Source: XYD1-FULL-44-32 sp964355855
Lineage (GTDB): Bacteria; Patescibacteriota; Minisyncoccia; Phycocordibacterales; XYD1-FULL-46-19
Direction: 5' to 3'
Assembly: GCA_964355855.1 (NCBI GenBank)
Contig: CAYHFD010000010.1
Span: 1-23,031, forward strand
Length of the DNA: 23,031 nt
Of this stretch, positions 1 to 6,956 are shown piece by piece. The notes under the pieces were generated by a model. It had not been told where the DNA came from. It did not search any database and saw only the letters and a program-made list of their open reading frames with translations. Each line of letters opens with the position of its first letter. The first letter of the stretch is position 1. Made by a program: the position numbers and the translations under genes.

Positions 1-415
1 CTAAAGAAAAATCCGTAAAAAAATCTTTGCTGATCGACTGATACGAAAAATTACCGGCTTTTGTCTGGTATTCTTTTGTCACCTTAAGCGTAACTGAAGT
101 GATGGAATGGATCGCTTCGGTAGCGAGATTGTAATACTGGAGTGCCGCCCATGAGCTGATATATGACGGCGTGCGAATGACGTTGGCAAGGTAAAATGAA
201 TACGAAATATCGTTTCGATTCTTCTCAAAAAAATCAGCTGACACATATAGGCCATTTTTAAGACGATAAATATCCTTGTACTTCAAAAACCGGCTAATGT
301 AGACATTAACCGTAGAGTCCTTGAGCCCCAACTGCTTACCAAGCTGAAATACAGTATTTTTACTGAAATGGGGCAGGGATTTAAGCTGTTCTAACAGATT
401 ACTCTTGCTTTTCAT
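1..415 (-). CDS. AbiEi-family type IV antitoxin-like protein, partial (C-terminus outside window)
   Basis: The minus strand stays open from an ATG at 413-415 to the window edge, giving the first 138 residues. Residues 1-60 look like a winged helix: a short helix-rich start, then SKNTVFQLGKQLGLKDSTVN and a turn with YKDIYRLKNGLYV. Next comes the stretch around YISSWAALQYYNLATEAI and SITSVTLK, which I recognise from AbiEi-type proteins: the DNA-binding antitoxin of type IV toxin-antitoxin systems, and many stand-alone relatives. In that family the protein represses its own promoter and counters a nucleotidyltransferase toxin (AbiEii). Any toxin would lie beyond position 1 and cannot be seen. 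The promoter is clear: TTGACA, 18-bp spacer, extended -10 TGATACACT, only 11 nt before the ATG, with no SD. Family call fairly confident; function as an antitoxin is inference. Confidence 0.72.
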   Translation of the reverse strand, partial: MKSKSNLLEQLKSLPHFSKNTVFQLGKQLGLKDSTVNVYISRFLKYKDIYRLKNGLYVSADFFEKNRNDISYSFYLANVIRTPSYISSWAALQYYNLATEAIHSITSVTLKVTKEYQTKAGNFSYQSISKDFFTDFSL

Positions 416-426
416 AATGTAACAGA

Positions 427-456
427 AGTGTATCATATCAGAAACACCCCTGTCAA
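427..456 (-). promoter_or_regulatory. Promoter of the AbiEi-like gene
   Basis: Read on the minus strand: -35 TTGACA (complement of 451-456), 18-bp spacer, -10 TACACT (complement of 427-432) preceded by TGA, an extended -10. The start codon follows after 11 nt, so the predicted mRNA has a leader of only a few nucleotides. Confidence 0.65.
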
Positions 457-513
457 TAGGCCTAAAATGAGTGAGCATAAGGCATAAAATGGGTACAATT
501 CACCAAATATGGA

Positions 514-542
514 CTGGAAAGGGCCTTTAAGGTCATTTCCAG
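514..542. repeat. Inverted repeat, 12-bp arms with two mismatches
   Basis: The arms start and end with CTGGAAA and TTTCCAG, and the 5-nt loop is tttaa. It lies in the 246-nt non-coding stretch between the AbiEi-like gene and the recombinase tail. There is no U-tract, so it is not an obvious terminator. Confidence 0.6.
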
Positions 543-571
543 TTCAAAAGGCGATCAGCTCATAAACCGAC

Positions 572-606
572 ATTTTGTCCAGTTAGATCGCTGTAGTGGA
601 CAAAAT
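572..606. repeat. Inverted repeat ATTTTGTCC / GGACAAAAT
   Basis: Perfect 9-bp arms with a 17-nt spacer. With a 2-nt indel the symmetry extends outward to CCGA...TCGG. A dyad of this spacing can be a protein-binding site or a recombination-site half pair; nothing in the sequence decides which. Confidence 0.6.
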
Positions 607-644
607 CGGTACTTTTTATCCAGTACACTATGCTAAAAAATGGA

Positions 645-679
645 AATAAGCATAGTACAGCGTGAATACTATGCTTATT
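645..679. repeat. Perfect 13-bp inverted repeat around the GTG at 662
   Basis: Arms AATAAGCATAGTA and TACTATGCTTATT flank a 9-nt loop that contains the GTG at 662, the first possible start of the mnmA reading frame. As RNA this would place that start in a hairpin loop, a further reason to prefer a later start for mnmA. Confidence 0.75.
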
Positions 680-841
680 CGGGTCCGCCACCTTTTACGG
701 GGAGATCGGGACTTTCTGCACAAGGCCAAAATCGTGACAGAACGGCTGAAAAAAGATATAATAAAACTTGTAATTGATGAAGTGGTGATCGAAGGCGAGA
801 GCGTCAAGATTTTTGCCACCATCCCTCTGCCGAATAAGATT
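662..841 (+). pseudogene. Probable C-terminal remnant of a serine recombinase, in frame with mnmA
   Basis: About 60 residues precede anything MnmA-like in this frame. They include KAKIVTERLKKDIIKLVIDE and then VVIEGESVKIFATIPLP. A charged helix followed by a hydrophobic strand pair ending in IPLP resembles the extreme C-terminus of large serine recombinases, where similar endings (K-EVVI--D-V-I-IP) are common. An in-frame stop at 653-655 separates it from anything upstream, and the catalytic and zinc-ribbon domains are absent. The call rests on motif memory only. It could instead be an unrelated N-terminal extension. The neighbouring inverted repeats fit a decayed mobile element. Confidence 0.4.
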
Positions 842-922
842 CACGAACGGGAAATGGACAAAACTGACATTCCCGGTACTTTTAATGCTGGGGCCACATT
901 AGGCCCAGTGAACGAAACGAAT

Positions 923-2149
923 ATGGCAAGAATTTGGAATAAACACAAACAACCCTTCGACCATGCTCAGGGCAAGGCAAATACCCCTCTTAAAAGAAAG
1001 GTCTTTGTTGGTCTATCAGGTGGGGTCGACAGCTCAGTGTCGGCGGCTTTGTTGGTGGAGCAAAATTATGATGTCACGGGAGTTTTTATAAAAGTTTGGG
1101 ACCCCTTCGACTCCGCTCAGGGTAAACCCTCCACTCTTACTCAGGGCAGGCCCGAGCTACAGGACAAGTTACAAAAAATATGTACTTGGCGTGATGACCG
1201 GCGCGATGCCATGCGGGTAGCGGCCAAGCTGGGCATTCCGTTTAAAACTATTGATTTGTCGGCTGAGTATAAACAAGGAGTGGTCGATTATATGATTGCT
1301 GAATATAAGGCTGGTCGCACACCTAACCCCGATGTAATGTGCAACAAAATGGTCAAATTTGGGGCTTTTTATGATTGGGCAATAGAACAGGGGGCGGATT
1401 ATGTGGCAACTGGCCATTATTCGGGGATAACGCGAATAATGGCCAATCCCAAATCACAAATTCCAAATGACAAACAAGCTCAAATTTTCAAATTACAAAA
1501 AGGGAAAGACAAACTTAAAGACCAGAGTTATTTTTTGTGGAATTTAAAGCCAGAGCATTTGGCCCATACTCTATTTCCAATTGGTGATTATGAAAAAAGT
1601 CAGGTCCGAGAATTGGCCAGAAAATTTGCTTTACCAACAGCTGAAAAAAAAGACAGTCAGGGCTTGTGTTTTATCGGTAAACTCGATGTCAAAGATTTTT
1701 TGAAAGAATTTTTATATACTAAAAAGGGGGAAGTGGTGAATGAAGAAGGAAAAGTGATTGGCGAGCATAATGGTGCCACCTTTTTTACAATTGGTGAACG
1801 GCATGGTTTTCTTATAAAAAATAAAACTCCGGACGATAAAGCATATTATGTTGTTGCCAAGGATATTATTAAAAACAGATTAGTTGTATCAGCCAAAGCG
1901 CAACAAAATATTAGTCAGAGTAGTTTTGTTAATTTAGAACAGACTAATTGGATAGACCGACCCCCAACAGAAAATAAAAACTACACCTGTCGTTTTCGTT
2001 ATCGACAAGCTCTTGCCCAGTGCTGTTTGGAAAAAAACAGGGAGACTTGGGTGGTAAAATTTGAGGTTCCACAAGCCAGCCTTACCTCGGGACAATCACT
2101 GGTAGTCTACGATAATGAGATATGTTTAGGGGGCGGAGTTATAGTTTGA
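923..2149 (+). CDS. mnmA: tRNA-specific 2-thiouridylase MnmA
   Basis: MnmA activates U34 of Lys, Glu and Gln tRNAs with ATP and transfers sulfur to make 2-thiouridine. With the ATG at 923 the protein is 408 aa. The PP-loop SGGVDSS is at 32-38, the first catalytic cysteine in NPDVMCNK at C140, GHY of the nucleotide site follows, and the second cysteine is in DSQGLCFIG at C249. LKDQSYFLW and the C-terminal beta-barrel are present. The frame is open back to a GTG at 662, but the extra 87 residues look like a recombinase tail. No SD marks either start, so the true start could also lie between 908 and about 990. Three low-complexity inserts look like repeats captured in frame: PFDHAQGK, PFDSAQGKPSTLTQGRPELQ, and NPKSQIPNDKQAQIF. 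All catalytic motifs remain intact, so the enzyme is probably active. Confidence 0.93.
   Translation: MARIWNKHKQPFDHAQGKANTPLKRKVFVGLSGGVDSSVSAALLVEQNYDVTGVFIKVWDPFDSAQGKPSTLTQGRPELQDKLQKICTWRDDRRDAMRVAAKLGIPFKTIDLSAEYKQGVVDYMIAEYKAGRTPNPDVMCNKMVKFGAFYDWAIEQGADYVATGHYSGITRIMANPKSQIPNDKQAQIFKLQKGKDKLKDQSYFLWNLKPEHLAHTLFPIGDYEKSQVRELARKFALPTAEKKDSQGLCFIGKLDVKDFLKEFLYTKKGEVVNEEGKVIGEHNGATFFTIGERHGFLIKNKTPDDKAYYVVAKDIIKNRLVVSAKAQQNISQSSFVNLEQTNWIDRPPTENKNYTCRFRYRQALAQCCLEKNRETWVVKFEVPQASLTSGQSLVVYDNEICLGGGVIV
953..976 (+). repeat. Copy A of a dispersed imperfect palindrome, in mnmA
   Basis: CCCTTCGAC-CAT-GCTCAGGG plus CAAG encodes PFDHAQGK just before the MnmA core. It matches copy B at 19 of 24 positions. 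CCCTTCGACT...CTCAGGG-type repeats are, from general knowledge, dispersed in many environmental bacterial genomes. Confidence 0.65.
1103..1126 (+). repeat. Copy B of the same repeat, inside the MnmA core, with a degenerate third piece after it
   Basis: CCCTTCGACTCCGCTCAGGG followed by TAAA encodes PFDSAQGK. Positions about 1134-1154 (ACTCAGGGCAGGCCC) look like a decayed further copy. Together they add roughly 20 residues between the KVWD strand and the CTWRDDRRDA motif that are normally close together in MnmA. Confidence 0.65.
1445..1491 (+). repeat. Third insert-like A/C-rich segment in mnmA
   Basis: Quasi-repeated AATCCCAAATC / ACAAATTCCAAAT units encode NPKSQIPNDKQAQIF between GHYSGITRI and the KLQKGKDKLKDQS motif. 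In typical MnmA these motifs are a few residues apart. The unit resembles the simple TCCCAAATCCCAAAT-type dispersed repeats of other bacteria. Confidence 0.5.
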
Positions 2150-2196
2150 TTTATTTTTTAACTGTGTTTAAATTTGCCTAGAAAGGAGGTGATTCT

Positions 2197-2394
2197 GTGG
2201 AAGAGCTACAGAAATATCTAGAGGTAATTCCGCCGTCAGATAGACTAAGCCAAAATCTGTGTATTAAGCTGGCTAGACTTCTAATCCTGGCCGACCAGAC
2301 TGGCTACCTTGACCTCTATGATGGAGAGAGGCGAAGACCTGTGGACGATTATAGGAGGGCAGTTGCTCGAGAGTTCTCTTCTTTACGGGTTTAG
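2197..2394 (+). CDS. Small protein of unknown function, 65 aa
   Basis: I do not recognise this protein. The GTG at 2197 is chosen because an almost perfect SD (AAAGGAGGTG, 2183-2192) precedes it at normal spacing. The product is soluble, mostly helical by composition, and has two parts: a leucine-rich helix around LCIKLARLLILADQTG and a basic end around RRRPVDDYRRAVAREF. There is no signal peptide, membrane segment or cysteine pair. A hairpin with a T-run at 2484-2516 ends the unit, so it appears to be transcribed alone or from the mnmA side. Strong SD plus private terminator is shared with the next gene and with 17520-17753 but not with the housekeeping genes here. Confidence 0.7.
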   Translation: MEELQKYLEVIPPSDRLSQNLCIKLARLLILADQTGYLDLYDGERRRPVDDYRRAVAREFSSLRV

Positions 2395-2483
2395 ACTCAC
2401 CCCAATGGGAAATTCTCCAGCGGGTCGGGCTTGGCTCGAACAAAAATTCGGACAGATTTGGGGTTTTAAGTTCCAAATCACCT

Positions 2484-2516
2484 AGGCCTGGTACATACGC
2501 ACCAGGCCTTTTGCTT
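2484..2516 (+). terminator. Intrinsic terminator after the 65-aa gene
   Basis: Perfect arms AGGCCTGGT (2484-2492) and ACCAGGCCT (2501-2509), 8-nt loop, followed by a T-rich tract (TTTGCTTT). Confidence 0.85.
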
Positions 2517-2597
2517 TACATAGGGATAGATCTGTAGTAGAAATAGTACCGGAACAGGATGGCGACTAAAACTTAAAAGAGAGAAGGGAGGTAAGGG

Positions 2598-3794
2598 ATG
2601 AACCCTAAGATTCTATTGATGCCCGATCCTCTTACTCCTGGGGATCTCTGGTACTATCGACAAGCACGACGGAAGGAGTTACTTAGAGGTGGTTTGTTTA
2701 TAAAGAAGTTCTGGAGGAACACACCACTGCCTAAGCAGGTAGTCGGAGCAGAAGAAGTTGTCAGATTTTCTGATATAAGAGAGCACCCGGCTATCCAACC
2801 ACTGAACCCCGACGAACGTCGCTGGTACACCTGGGCCCATTTTGGCCCCGAACAACAAAGAAGGGCGTTAGTCCATTACCTAAGGAAAGAAGGGTTGGGG
2901 GCAGGGGTCCGCTGGTTAAGCAGGGTGCAAAAGCTCGTCGATGACCCTTGGCGGGAAGGAGAAATTGTGCCCTACCTTCCGGCCATCTCACTACAATCTT
3001 ACCCTAATTTGCCGGTTGGAGTATCTGGCAAGAGGCATATCAGCTTGCCAATACTAAAATCAGACATCGATGCGGTAGGGAAGAAGCGGGACGAGGAAGT
3101 AGTCGATTCCACGACCAAAGTGTTGGACGAGTCAATGATCTTCCATTTAGTAGGTAAGACGCTGATTTTGGCAGTTGGTGGGCCACCAGGGAGTGGAAAA
3201 AGCACCTTTGCCGTGTCTTTGGCGGACATGATGATGAATCTTGTCCGAGACTTACGCAGTCGTGGTTGGACAAATCTACCAGATATTTGGCTGGAGACAT
3301 CCGACATAGGCACGCCAGTTGTGGATGCTATTGTCCATGGTGAAGGTAAGGATCGCCAACTTCTAGCAAGGCGCAAGGTAAAGTGGAATGAAAAGACAAC
3401 CACCGAAGCCCTGAGACGCCTAGATAAAGCCAAGGGTTGCGGCAACTTGATAATCACCGATCTGCCTGGTGGGGCACACCGCTGGCTCGCTGCTTGCGCG
3501 GACTTCGGGTTCATCATCTCAAATGACTGGTCCAAAGTCCCGGAATGGCGTGACTTGTTCAAGTCGTTTGGGGTATCGGTGGTCGGTCAAGCCAGGAGTC
3601 GCCCCTTAGCTGACGGGTTTCCTAGCATAGTTTCTACCTATAAGAGAGGTAGCCTAATATCCGGACGAGTGACCGACCTCGACCGAGTAGGGCGCTCGTG
3701 GGACCCGTTCACATCCCACTCCGCCGCCATATTGTTGTTTGATATCCTCCCCACCTTGGTGGAGAGGAAGGAGAAGTACCTCGCCAATATTTAG
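2598..3794 (+). CDS. P-loop NTPase of unknown function, 398 aa; layout recalls the Csx3-fused ATPase domain
   Basis: The ATG follows a clear SD (GGGAGGT). Residues 1-180 are basic and aromatic-rich and match no domain I know. Residues 188-330 form a P-loop domain: Walker A GGPPGSGKST at 194-203, DGEG-like VHGEGKDRQ near 246-253, KVKWNEK near 260-266, Walker B-like NLIITDLPGG at 283-292, then ADFGFIISNDWSKVPEWRDL. This order (GGPPxSGKS, GEG, hhDhGG, 'A-hhI', PEW) resembles, from memory, the ATPase domain fused to the CRISPR ring nuclease Csx3. It lacks a recognisable Csx3 half and no CRISPR is nearby, so any link is structural only. By eye the GC content is higher than that of its neighbours, compatible with transfer. 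A private terminator follows. It is not a known kinase; function unknown. Confidence 0.75.
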   Translation: MNPKILLMPDPLTPGDLWYYRQARRKELLRGGLFIKKFWRNTPLPKQVVGAEEVVRFSDIREHPAIQPLNPDERRWYTWAHFGPEQQRRALVHYLRKEGLGAGVRWLSRVQKLVDDPWREGEIVPYLPAISLQSYPNLPVGVSGKRHISLPILKSDIDAVGKKRDEEVVDSTTKVLDESMIFHLVGKTLILAVGGPPGSGKSTFAVSLADMMMNLVRDLRSRGWTNLPDIWLETSDIGTPVVDAIVHGEGKDRQLLARRKVKWNEKTTTEALRRLDKAKGCGNLIITDLPGGAHRWLAACADFGFIISNDWSKVPEWRDLFKSFGVSVVGQARSRPLADGFPSIVSTYKRGSLISGRVTDLDRVGRSWDPFTSHSAAILLFDILPTLVERKEKYLANI

Positions 3795-3797
3795 AGT

Positions 3798-3834
3798 CGG
3801 GCCTGTCGAATCACATCGTTGGGCCCGCTTTTTT
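3798..3834 (+). terminator. Intrinsic terminator of the P-loop NTPase gene
   Basis: CGGGCC (3798-3803) pairs with GGCCCG (3822-3827), followed by six T. The loop is long (18 nt), so this is a moderate-strength call. The stop codon is only 3 nt upstream of the stem. Confidence 0.7.
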
Positions 3835-3855
3835 AATTTCTTTTTTAACAACCTG

Positions 3856-3864
3856 TGCTAAAAT
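3856..3864 (+). promoter_or_regulatory. Extended -10 of alaS
   Basis: TGCTAAAAT ends 7 nt before the alaS ATG. There is no good -35, which is usual for extended -10 promoters. Transcription would begin at or next to the start codon. Confidence 0.55.
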
Positions 3865-3871
3865 ATTTTTT

Positions 3872-5710
3872 ATGACTTCAACTGAGATTAGAAAACGATT
3901 TCTCTCCTTTTTCGAAAAACGTGGACATACGATAGTACCATCTTTTTCGCTAGTACCAGAGAATGACCCCTCGGTCCTTTTTAATACCGCCGGGATGCAA
4001 CCGCTTGTGCCGTACCTGCTTGGTCAAAAACATCCAGCTGGAACCCGGCTGGTAAACACCCAGAAATGTATCCGCACAGTGGACATTGATGAAGTGGGCG
4101 ATAAAACTCATGCCACCTTCTTTGAAATGCTCGGCAATTGGTCCCTGGGGGATTATTTTAAAGAAGAAGCTATCGGTTGGAGCTATGAGTTTTTAACCTC
4201 AAAAGACGAGGGCTTGGGGCTTGATTCTAGGCGCCTCTATGTCACAGTTTTTGCCGGTGATGATAACGCCCCCCGTGACACAGAAGTAGCGGAAATATGG
4301 AAAAAATATATTCCTGAGCACCGAATTTATTTTCTTGGTGCTGACGACAATTGGTGGAGTCCGGGGGACAATGGGCCCTGCGGCCCGGATACCGAAATGT
4401 TTTATGACCTGACGGTGACCGGTTTGGGAGATTTGACCCATGAAGAATTTGTGACGGCCAATCAAAATCAAAATGTAGTAGAAATCTGGAATGATGTTTT
4501 TATGCAGTATGAAAAAAAAGACGGGAAAGTAGTCGGCAGATTAGCTCAACAAAATGTTGACACTGGTTCTGGTCTTGAACGTGTCGCCGCTGTTTTGCAG
4601 GGTAAAGATAATATTTTCGATACCGATTTTTTTGCTGGAGTTATGAAACACATAAAGAAAACTCAAGGTGTTGTATCTAATCAAGAAAAATCTCTTCGGT
4701 CAGCCCGAATTATTGCTGACCACCTGCGAGCCGCAGTATTTATGATTGTTGATGGGGTTATACCTTCAAATACTGATCGTGGGTACATACTTCGACGAAT
4801 TATCCGCCGAGCAGTTAGAAATGCCAAAATCCTAGATTTACCATCGACATATATCGAAGATATTCCCCAAATTTTTTTTACCCATTATGAATCAGTGTAT
4901 CCTGAACTTTTAAAAAATGGGGCCACTGTTATTACTGTTTTAAAGGATGAGTGCGAAAAATTTCAAAAACCACTCGACTTGGTTTGGCTCTTCAAACAGG
5001 ATCTTGAAATGGCCCGAAATCATAAGGTATACAAGAAAATAAAAAATATTCCACTCATTAATGGCAAGGGTTTTGTTTCTGGTCTCTATGTCTATCAAAA
5101 TTTTCAGACTTATGGTGTTCCGCCCGATTTGAGCCAAGAAATTATAGGTGAAGTAGGTTTTAAATTTGATCAGGAAGAATTTGATACGGAAATGCAGAAG
5201 CACCAGGATTTATCTCGCGCTGGCGCCGAGCAAAAATTCAAGGGGGGGCTGGGTGATACTAGTGAAATGTCGGTAAAATATCACACCGCTACGCATCTTT
5301 TACACCAAGCTCTGCGTGATGTCTTGGGCAATCATGTGGAACAGAAAGGTTCTAATATTACAGCTGAACGTTTACGATTTGATTTTACGCACTCGGCCAA
5401 GATGACCGATGATGAAAAGAAAAAAGTTGAAGATATTGTCAACGATAAAATCGGGGCGGCTTTGCCGGTCCAGCTTAAGATTTTACCCAAAGAGGAAGCC
5501 GCCAAAACAGGCGCTCTTCATTTCTTTGGTGAAAAATATGGAGCAGAAGTCAATGTCTACTTTATCGGCAATGATTTAGAGTCGGCCTACTCCAAAGAAT
5601 TTTGTGGTGGCCCACATATCAAAAACACCAACGTTCTTGGTACTTTTAAAATACTCAAAGAAGAAGCAGTCGCTCAAGGAATCAGGAGAATAAAGGCAAT
5701 ACTGATTTAG
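3872..5710 (+). CDS. alaS: Alanyl-tRNA synthetase, short form lacking the C-terminal domain
   Basis: Charges tRNA-Ala. The class II catalytic domain covers about 1-240 (RKRFLSFFEKRGHTIVPS, FNTAGMQPLVPYLLG, CIRTVDIDEVG, THATFFEMLGNWSLGDYF). A tRNA-binding helical domain follows with ADHLRAAVFMI and RGYILRRIIRRAVR. The editing domain has its zinc ligands H471 and H475 (HTATH), and C578 and H582 (CGGPH). The protein stops at residue 612, where bacterial AlaRS is usually about 870 aa, so the DHHA1/C-Ala domain is missing. This shortening is known in CPR-type genomes and does not look like a frameshift, since the frame ends cleanly after the editing domain. The ATG at 3872 has no SD but an extended -10 just upstream. 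A perfect hairpin (5734-5770) follows. Confidence 0.96.
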   Translation: MTSTEIRKRFLSFFEKRGHTIVPSFSLVPENDPSVLFNTAGMQPLVPYLLGQKHPAGTRLVNTQKCIRTVDIDEVGDKTHATFFEMLGNWSLGDYFKEEAIGWSYEFLTSKDEGLGLDSRRLYVTVFAGDDNAPRDTEVAEIWKKYIPEHRIYFLGADDNWWSPGDNGPCGPDTEMFYDLTVTGLGDLTHEEFVTANQNQNVVEIWNDVFMQYEKKDGKVVGRLAQQNVDTGSGLERVAAVLQGKDNIFDTDFFAGVMKHIKKTQGVVSNQEKSLRSARIIADHLRAAVFMIVDGVIPSNTDRGYILRRIIRRAVRNAKILDLPSTYIEDIPQIFFTHYESVYPELLKNGATVITVLKDECEKFQKPLDLVWLFKQDLEMARNHKVYKKIKNIPLINGKGFVSGLYVYQNFQTYGVPPDLSQEIIGEVGFKFDQEEFDTEMQKHQDLSRAGAEQKFKGGLGDTSEMSVKYHTATHLLHQALRDVLGNHVEQKGSNITAERLRFDFTHSAKMTDDEKKKVEDIVNDKIGAALPVQLKILPKEEAAKTGALHFFGEKYGAEVNVYFIGNDLESAYSKEFCGGPHIKNTNVLGTFKILKEEAVAQGIRRIKAILI

Positions 5711-5733
5711 AGTTTAGACCCGATTTCCACAAC

Positions 5734-5770
5734 CTCACCACCTATTATCCTATGGATAATAGGTGGTGAG
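5734..5770. repeat. Perfect 17-bp inverted repeat, 3-nt loop, between alaS and the PilM-like gene
   Basis: Arms CTCACCACCTATTATCC and GGATAATAGGTGGTGAG are separated by tat. No U-tract follows; instead a consensus TATAAT begins 4 nt downstream. It may end alaS transcription, mark an RNase site, or bind a regulator next to the promoter. Confidence 0.85.
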
Positions 5771-5773
5771 CGG

Positions 5774-5779
5774 TATAAT
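5774..5779 (+). promoter_or_regulatory. -10 box of the PilM-like gene
   Basis: Consensus TATAAT (context CGGTATAAT, the same context as at trpS) ends 10 nt before the ATG at 5790. A -35 would fall inside the hairpin and is not consensus. Confidence 0.55.
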
Positions 5780-5789
5780 AATAAGTAAT

Positions 5790-6917
5790 ATGGCTTGGCT
5801 TAACACAAAAACAGAAGCTGAACAACCATTGGTTGTCTTTGATATTGGTGGTGGCGGTGTTTCGGCCGTTCTTATATCCAGTGGGCAAAATGATAAAAGA
5901 ATATTATGGTCGGCATATTTGCCGCTGGCTTTCGGTGTTCATGAGGATTTTAATACTTTTGCCCGAGAAACTTTTTCTCTCCTAGATGAGCTAGGCAATA
6001 GACTAACTGCTACCCATCCGGGAAAAGTTAGCTCCGTTCATTGTTTACTGTCATCGCCGTGGCATGTAGCCGAAGCCAGATGTTTACGGGTAGAAAATTT
6101 AGGACGACTAGGAATAGGGGAAAATACCGTATCAAATTTAACCGCTCAAGCCGTTATCAAACACCTATCTAAACACCAATCTGAAGGCTTTGAATTGGTT
6201 TTAATCGATGATGTTATTTTGCTGACCAAAGTTGATGGGAAAATTGTCGACAATATTAGTCAAGAAAAACCCAATTCAATAGCCATCCACCATTTTACCA
6301 GCAGTACTGATAGAGAAATAACCAAACGATTTAGTAATAAAATCAAGTCCCAATTTCAGGGTCTAGAACCAATTTTTCATTCTAATATCTTATCTACCTA
6401 CGCTATTACCAGAGAAGTTTTGGCCAAGATTCCAGACTTTATCATTTTAGATGTGGCTGGCGAACTTACTGATGTCACTATTGTTCACGAGCACGCCATG
6501 GCCGGAGTTTATTCGTTTCCAATTGGTAAATATACTATTGCCAGGATGCTATCCGAAAAAACTGGGCAGTCGGCTTTGGCGAGCTATTCTCAAATAAAAA
6601 TGTTAGGGGAGGGGTTATTAAGTGAAGGGGAAATTAATAATATTGAGGATAAAATAAAAGATGCTCGAGCCGAGTGGTTATATTCACTAAATGAAATATT
6701 AGAAAATATTGAATCTAATTCAGACAATCTACCAATCGTCATTGTTGGTGACGATACCGCTTCCTTTGTGATAGGTAAATGGTCCGAGAAAATAGATAAG
6801 ACTGTCTCCACGGTTGCCAATCACGAGTTTTTTGCCGACCTATACAAAAACCGCCGAACCGAAACTAAACATATACCCACCCTTATTGCCAATTTGTTTG
6901 CCCAGAAGTATTTGTGA
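5790..6917 (+). CDS. PilM/FtsA-like actin-fold ATPase
   Basis: The 375-aa protein has the actin-fold signature motifs: phosphate-1-like VVFDIGGGGVSAVLI near 15-29 and phosphate-2-like IILDVAGELTDVTIV near 218-232, then a C-terminal VIVGDDTA. This pattern fits the PilM/FtsA branch, which forms cytoplasmic ring scaffolds for type IV pili or division. The ATG at 5790 is preferred over the GTG at 5763, which lies inside the hairpin arm. The next gene encodes a single-pass membrane protein, so the pair may form a PilM with membrane-partner unit (PilN/PilO-like role); this is inference. The sequence is too divergent for a firm pilM symbol. An extended -10 overlaps its stop codon and would serve the next gene. 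Confidence 0.75.
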   Translation: MAWLNTKTEAEQPLVVFDIGGGGVSAVLISSGQNDKRILWSAYLPLAFGVHEDFNTFARETFSLLDELGNRLTATHPGKVSSVHCLLSSPWHVAEARCLRVENLGRLGIGENTVSNLTAQAVIKHLSKHQSEGFELVLIDDVILLTKVDGKIVDNISQEKPNSIAIHHFTSSTDREITKRFSNKIKSQFQGLEPIFHSNILSTYAITREVLAKIPDFIILDVAGELTDVTIVHEHAMAGVYSFPIGKYTIARMLSEKTGQSALASYSQIKMLGEGLLSEGEINNIEDKIKDARAEWLYSLNEILENIESNSDNLPIVIVGDDTASFVIGKWSEKIDKTVSTVANHEFFADLYKNRRTETKHIPTLIANLFAQKYL

Positions 6918-6923
6918 TATAAT
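6915..6923 (+). promoter_or_regulatory. Extended -10 overlapping the stop of the PilM-like gene
   Basis: TGATATAAT, where TGA is the stop codon of the upstream gene. It would give an mRNA with a leader of about 27 nt for the gene at 6957. Confidence 0.5.
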
Positions 6924-6956
6924 GGTTGGGTATCATTGACAGCTTAAAAATACATT

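Noticed and set aside
2405..2485. 26-residue ORF after the 65-aa gene
   Set aside because: No SD, no recognisable content, and its stop falls in the terminator stem.
2999..3562. 187-codon antisense ORF opposite the P-loop NTPase gene
   Set aside because: Low-complexity shadow without SD; the plus-strand frame has clear motifs.
5763..5789. GTG start at 5763 for the PilM-like gene
   Set aside because: It lies inside the right arm of a perfect hairpin and upstream of the -10 box; the ATG at 5790 fits both promoter and protein family.
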